Shown: in pieces, positions 5,410 through 7,594 of the stretch
Layout: each line of letters opens with the position of its first letter
How positions within the stretch are numbered: the stretch's first letter is position 1
Source of the DNA: Candidatus Moraniibacteriota bacterium
GTDB lineage: Bacteria > Patescibacteriota > Minisyncoccia > CAIUEV01 > JAHKAQ01
Direction: 5' to 3'
NCBI GenBank assembly: GCA_014729445.1
Contig: WJJX01000036.1
Coordinates: 1 to 7,594, forward strand
Length of the DNA stretch: 7,594 nt
Notes under the pieces: generated by a model
The model's database searches: none
Told to the model about the DNA's origin: nothing
What the model saw: the letters and a program-made list of their open reading frames with translations, nothing else
Position numbers and translations under genes: made by a program

Positions 5410-7047
5410 TTAATCACAGTCGATATCAGGACGATAATCATATCTGGATTCGTAACAATCTTTTTGCTGACTGTTTAAATCACACCACCAATAGGTGATA
5501 TCGCCATTAGGATGAACCCAGCTTTCGCAGTCAAAAGCGTCACCGCGCCCTTCCTCGAACTCGCCTTCAGGCCAACAGTCAGGATCGTTCTCATAATCAC
5601 AGTAAGGAACATCGGTTTGACCGTAATCTCCGGCCATCGGATCATAGCCGTATCTTTCAATAAAACAGTCTCTTTCGGCTTGAGACACTTCCCACCACCA
5701 GTACTCGACATCTCCATTAGGATGCACCCAGTTGTCACAGTTGAAAGTTTGAACCGGCTGTCTATTGGAAGCTACACAGTCACTGCTTGAATAATTGGGC
5801 CTGAAAGAAGCTAAAATATTAATAACCGTATCTTGCTGACTCGAATAATTGGGGCCGTGAAGGTGAAGTTCCATAAAATTGCTTCCATCCTGCCAATAAA
5901 TAACCATCCCGTCAGGATTGGAAAATTCGTTTATTATCATCCTGGTTTGATTTTTGAAAATATCAACCGAATCTATGACCGTACCCCCGTGGATATAATT
6001 TCTGGTCTCATTAAAATCATCCAGGCTTTTATAGTTTGAAAAAGCTCTCACATCAAGAGTCAACCCCGATCCATAAAAACTGTTTTGAGCTTTATATTTA
6101 TCGGCATTATTGCTCCAGCTGGGCGGATAGTAAAGAGCGTAATTGTAGGTACAGCTCCAAAAAAGAATTGCCAAGTCCTGAAAAAGAGCCAGTTGGTTTT
6201 CCAATTCCAGCTCTGTTCCTTCATAAAACGCAAAATAATCATCTTCCCGGGCCTGATCGGTTTCCACTTTATCAACCAACGGATTAACGGCTTCAAAAGA
6301 TTCAATCACCGCGTCTAAATTCTGCTTAAAATCGGAATAACCCGGCGGAACCTTCTGAAATTCGTCTTTATAAAGAACATAAACCAGACCGCTTCTTCTC
6401 TCAAGAATCTCCTCAATCTCGAAATAATCTTCGTCTTCGGGAAAATCTCTTTGAAAGTTGAGCCAATCGATTTCGTTAAAAACCACAACGCTAAAAATAC
6501 TGGAAAAACCGGGTATTTCGTCAGAGTCTTCAAGCGTATCTTTGGGAAGGAAAAAATCAAAACTAACCGCATTGTAATCGTTATAGCTTTTATCAATTTT
6601 TGATTTCAAACCCTCCCAATCCTCAGGAATCTCAAACTCAAAACCGTATTCCTGATTTGTAAATTTCTCCTTTGCTTCCTGATCCGTTTCCTCGCTTTGA
6701 TTAGAGGGCTCCTCTAACTTGGAAGGCTCCTCCTGGGAGGATTGTTTGATTTTTCCAATAGCTACAAAGACAACAATGCCGATAATCACCAAAAGAAGGA
6801 CGGCGATAACAATTACCAAAACCACAATTAAAGAAGAATTCTTTTCAGCCGAAGACTTGGAGCCGGCGCTCTGCGGCTTGGAGGGCTGATCATTTAAGGA
6901 AGCTTTTTTAGAAGAATTTTGATTTTTATCCTCTGATTTTTGATTTTTCTTAGGTTTAGACTCTTTTTTATTTTTATCTTCGGCTTTATTTTTCTCTTTA
7001 TTTTTCTCTTTGTCTTTATTTTTGTTTTTATTTTTTTGTTTTACCAT
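5410..7047 (-). CDS. Type II membrane-anchored surface protein with PsbP-like segments and Cys/Trp repeats
   Basis: The 545-residue product has four parts. Residues 1-70 are an extreme Lys/Asn/Glu-rich, low-complexity tail. Residues 71-98 form one strongly hydrophobic membrane helix. The positive tail should stay inside, leaving the rest outside the cell. Residues 100-128 are an acidic Ser/Glu/Pro linker. Two segments then resemble PsbP-type domains: one from about 130 (EYGFEFEIPEDWEG) to 253, and a second from about 300 (YNYALYYPPSWSNN) to 417; this assignment rests on the motif of an aromatic strand followed by (P)xxW and is tentative. The C-terminal part (424-545) has nine cysteines and two 36-residue repeats. 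No Shine-Dalgarno is present; the ATG at 7047 follows an AAATAAATAAATC leader and begins the Lys-rich tail. Function is unknown; a cell-surface ligand-binding or attachment role is inference. It is transcribed towards recQ, with 141 bp between them. Confidence 0.9.
   Translation of the reverse strand: MVKQKNKNKNKDKEKNKEKNKAEDKNKKESKPKKNQKSEDKNQNSSKKASLNDQPSKPQSAGSKSSAEKNSSLIVVLVIVIAVLLLVIIGIVVFVAIGKIKQSSQEEPSKLEEPSNQSEETDQEAKEKFTNQEYGFEFEIPEDWEGLKSKIDKSYNDYNAVSFDFFLPKDTLEDSDEIPGFSSIFSVVVFNEIDWLNFQRDFPEDEDYFEIEEILERRSGLVYVLYKDEFQKVPPGYSDFKQNLDAVIESFEAVNPLVDKVETDQAREDDYFAFYEGTELELENQLALFQDLAILFWSCTYNYALYYPPSWSNNADKYKAQNSFYGSGLTLDVRAFSNYKSLDDFNETRNYIHGGTVIDSVDIFKNQTRMIINEFSNPDGMVIYWQDGSNFMELHLHGPNYSSQQDTVINILASFRPNYSSSDCVASNRQPVQTFNCDNWVHPNGDVEYWWWEVSQAERDCFIERYGYDPMAGDYGQTDVPYCDYENDPDCWPEGEFEEGRGDAFDCESWVHPNGDITYWWCDLNSQQKDCYESRYDYRPDIDCD
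5428..5745 (-). repeat. Two 36-residue Cys/Trp-rich repeats at the C-terminus of the surface protein
   Basis: The units are 5638-5745 (residues 435-470) and 5428-5535 (505-540), with a period of exactly 70 residues. The shared pattern is F-[ND]-C-[DE]-[NS]-WVHPNGD-[VI]-x-YWW, then DC-[FY] ten residues later and RY-x-Y-x-P. The 34-residue spacer between them adds two cysteines (483 and 491). DNA similarity is visible around the WVHPNGD codons (for example CCATTAGGATG in both units on the plus strand). I do not recognise the motif as a named domain. The paired cysteines suggest disulphide-stabilised extracellular modules. Confidence 0.85.
6984..7038. repeat. Low-complexity tract encoding the Lys/Asn/Glu-rich tail
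   Basis: The plus strand repeats CTTTATTTTT units at 6984, 6996 and 7014, the first two being a 12-bp period. They correspond to EKNK-type tetrapeptides in the N-terminal tail of the surface protein. Unit changes in multiples of three would shorten or lengthen the tail without a frameshift. Confidence 0.75.
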
Positions 7048-7364
7048 GATTTATTTATTTTATTTAAAACGGATTAATTTTTTTCTTGAAACCCTTTACT
7101 TAATAAAACTTTAAAATCTAATTTCAGGCTTAAATCTTAAAACAAATCGCTTTTAAACCTGTCCCGAGGCCAAAACAAAAATAAATACAAAAGCCCAATC
7201 CGAATTCATCATTTAAAAATATTATAACCCAAACAGATATTTAGACAATCCTAAAAAATCATTTAATAAAAAACTTCTCTAATCCGCGTTCCCGACACGA
7301 TTAAAAGCTGTTTTATCAAAAAATCACATCAAACAAGCATTTAAAAAGACACACAGCCAAATAA
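7048..7364. other. Gene-free stretch between the surface-protein gene and the CRISPR array
   Basis: About 317 bp of A/T-rich DNA with no convincing gene in any frame. It holds the promoter candidate at 7221-7248 and a 19-codon minus-strand frame at 7153-7212 just below it. It also holds a weak 5-bp hairpin (7285-7299), which on the minus strand is followed about nine bases later by a run of six T and could terminate the array transcript. I see no RNA gene or insertion-sequence end. Confidence 0.6.
7221..7248 (-). promoter_or_regulatory. Probable promoter of the surface-protein gene
   Basis: On the minus strand, TTGTCT (7248-7243) and a perfect TATAAT (7226-7221) are separated by 16 bp. The predicted transcription start is near 7213, giving a leader of about 165 nt before the ATG at 7047. 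The -35 matches four of six consensus positions. It is the best sigma-70-type promoter I can see in the window. Confidence 0.5.
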
Positions 7365-7594
7365 AAAATCCCTAGTAGAAATTGAATATTGAAATTGAGA
7401 GCGGTGACAACAACTCCAGCAATTATCTACAAAAGTAGAAATTGAATATTGAAATTGAGTTAAGAGATTGTGATGTACAAAACAATATCTACAAAAGTAG
7501 AAATTGAATATTGAAATTGAGGTTTTTTCTAAAACCCTTAGCATCAAATCTACAAAAGTAGAAATTGAATATTGAAATTGAGGAATGAAAAAAC
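7365..7594 (-). CRISPR. Type V-A (Cas12a) CRISPR array, leader-distal end
   Basis: There are three identical 35-bp repeats at 7425-7459, 7487-7521 and 7548-7582, plus a degenerate one at 7365-7399 that keeps 25 bp (7375-7399). Spacers are 7400-7424 (25 bp), 7460-7486 (27 bp), 7522-7547 (26 bp), and the first 12 bases of another at 7583-7594. On the minus strand each intact repeat ends in AATTTCTACTTTTGTAGAT. This matches the conserved Cas12a crRNA handle: stem TCTAC/GTAGA around a TTTT loop. Orientation is therefore minus: the leader, and usually the cas12a, cas4, cas1 and cas2 genes in such systems, would lie to the right of the window. The degenerate terminal repeat has lost the GTAGAT half of the stem, as expected for the oldest end. 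No cas gene is visible here. Confidence 0.95.

Noticed and set aside
5475..6596. Several 67-93-codon open frames on both strands
   Set aside because: They are out-of-frame shadows of the 545-residue gene, which is supported by its membrane segment and protein repeats.
7425..7459. Interpretation of the 35-bp units as an ordinary tandem repeat
   Set aside because: The sequences between units are all different and of nearly equal length, and the Cas12a handle with its stem-loop is present, which identifies a CRISPR array.
7341..7547. A 68-codon minus-strand open frame over the array
   Set aside because: It consists of translated CRISPR repeats and spacers; the repeating peptide (FQYSIST) is a product of the repeat unit.

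Overview
The window is AT-rich bacterial DNA. It carries five protein-coding genes, all on the minus strand, one serine tRNA on the plus strand, and the trailing end of a CRISPR array at the right edge. Several traits together suggest a Patescibacteria/CPR-type organism such as a Parcubacteria relative. Start codons mostly follow A/T-only leaders such as AAATAAATAAATC-ATG, with no clear Shine-Dalgarno sequence. The CRISPR repeat is of the Cas12a type. One gene encodes a membrane-anchored surface protein with a Lys/Asn-rich cytoplasmic tail and PsbP-like segments, and lineage-specific paralogues are present. This placement is inference; no marker gene proves it.

Left part (1-2876, transcribed right to left): two paralogous, unrecognised, mostly helical proteins of 456 and 367 residues are followed by the N-terminal 115 codons of a HAD-superfamily phosphatase that runs off the left edge. 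The gaps are 38 and 17 bp, so these look like one transcription unit. The two paralogues begin with the same 25 bp (spanning the start codon) and end with the same 76 bp (perfect identity), while their interiors are strongly diverged. Both also carry an internal 34-residue helical repeat. I consider this the most unusual item in the window.

Middle (2877-5268): tRNA-Ser(CGA), with encoded CCA, lies on the opposite strand, diverging from the 456-residue gene and converging on recQ. The recQ gene encodes a full-length RecQ helicase with helicase core, zinc-binding region, winged helix, HRDC and a C-terminal helix-turn-helix domain.

Right part (5269-7594): a 545-residue type II membrane protein has an extracytoplasmic region holding two probable PsbP-like segments and two 36-residue Cys/Trp-rich repeats. 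Upstream of it is a roughly 320 bp gene-free stretch with a good promoter candidate. Beyond that are four CRISPR repeats. Read on the minus strand, the repeat ends in AATTTCTACTTTTGTAGAT, the classic Cas12a crRNA handle, so this is a type V-A array. The repeat at 7365-7399 is degenerate and marks the leader-distal end; the leader and most of the array lie to the right of the window, and no cas gene is visible here.
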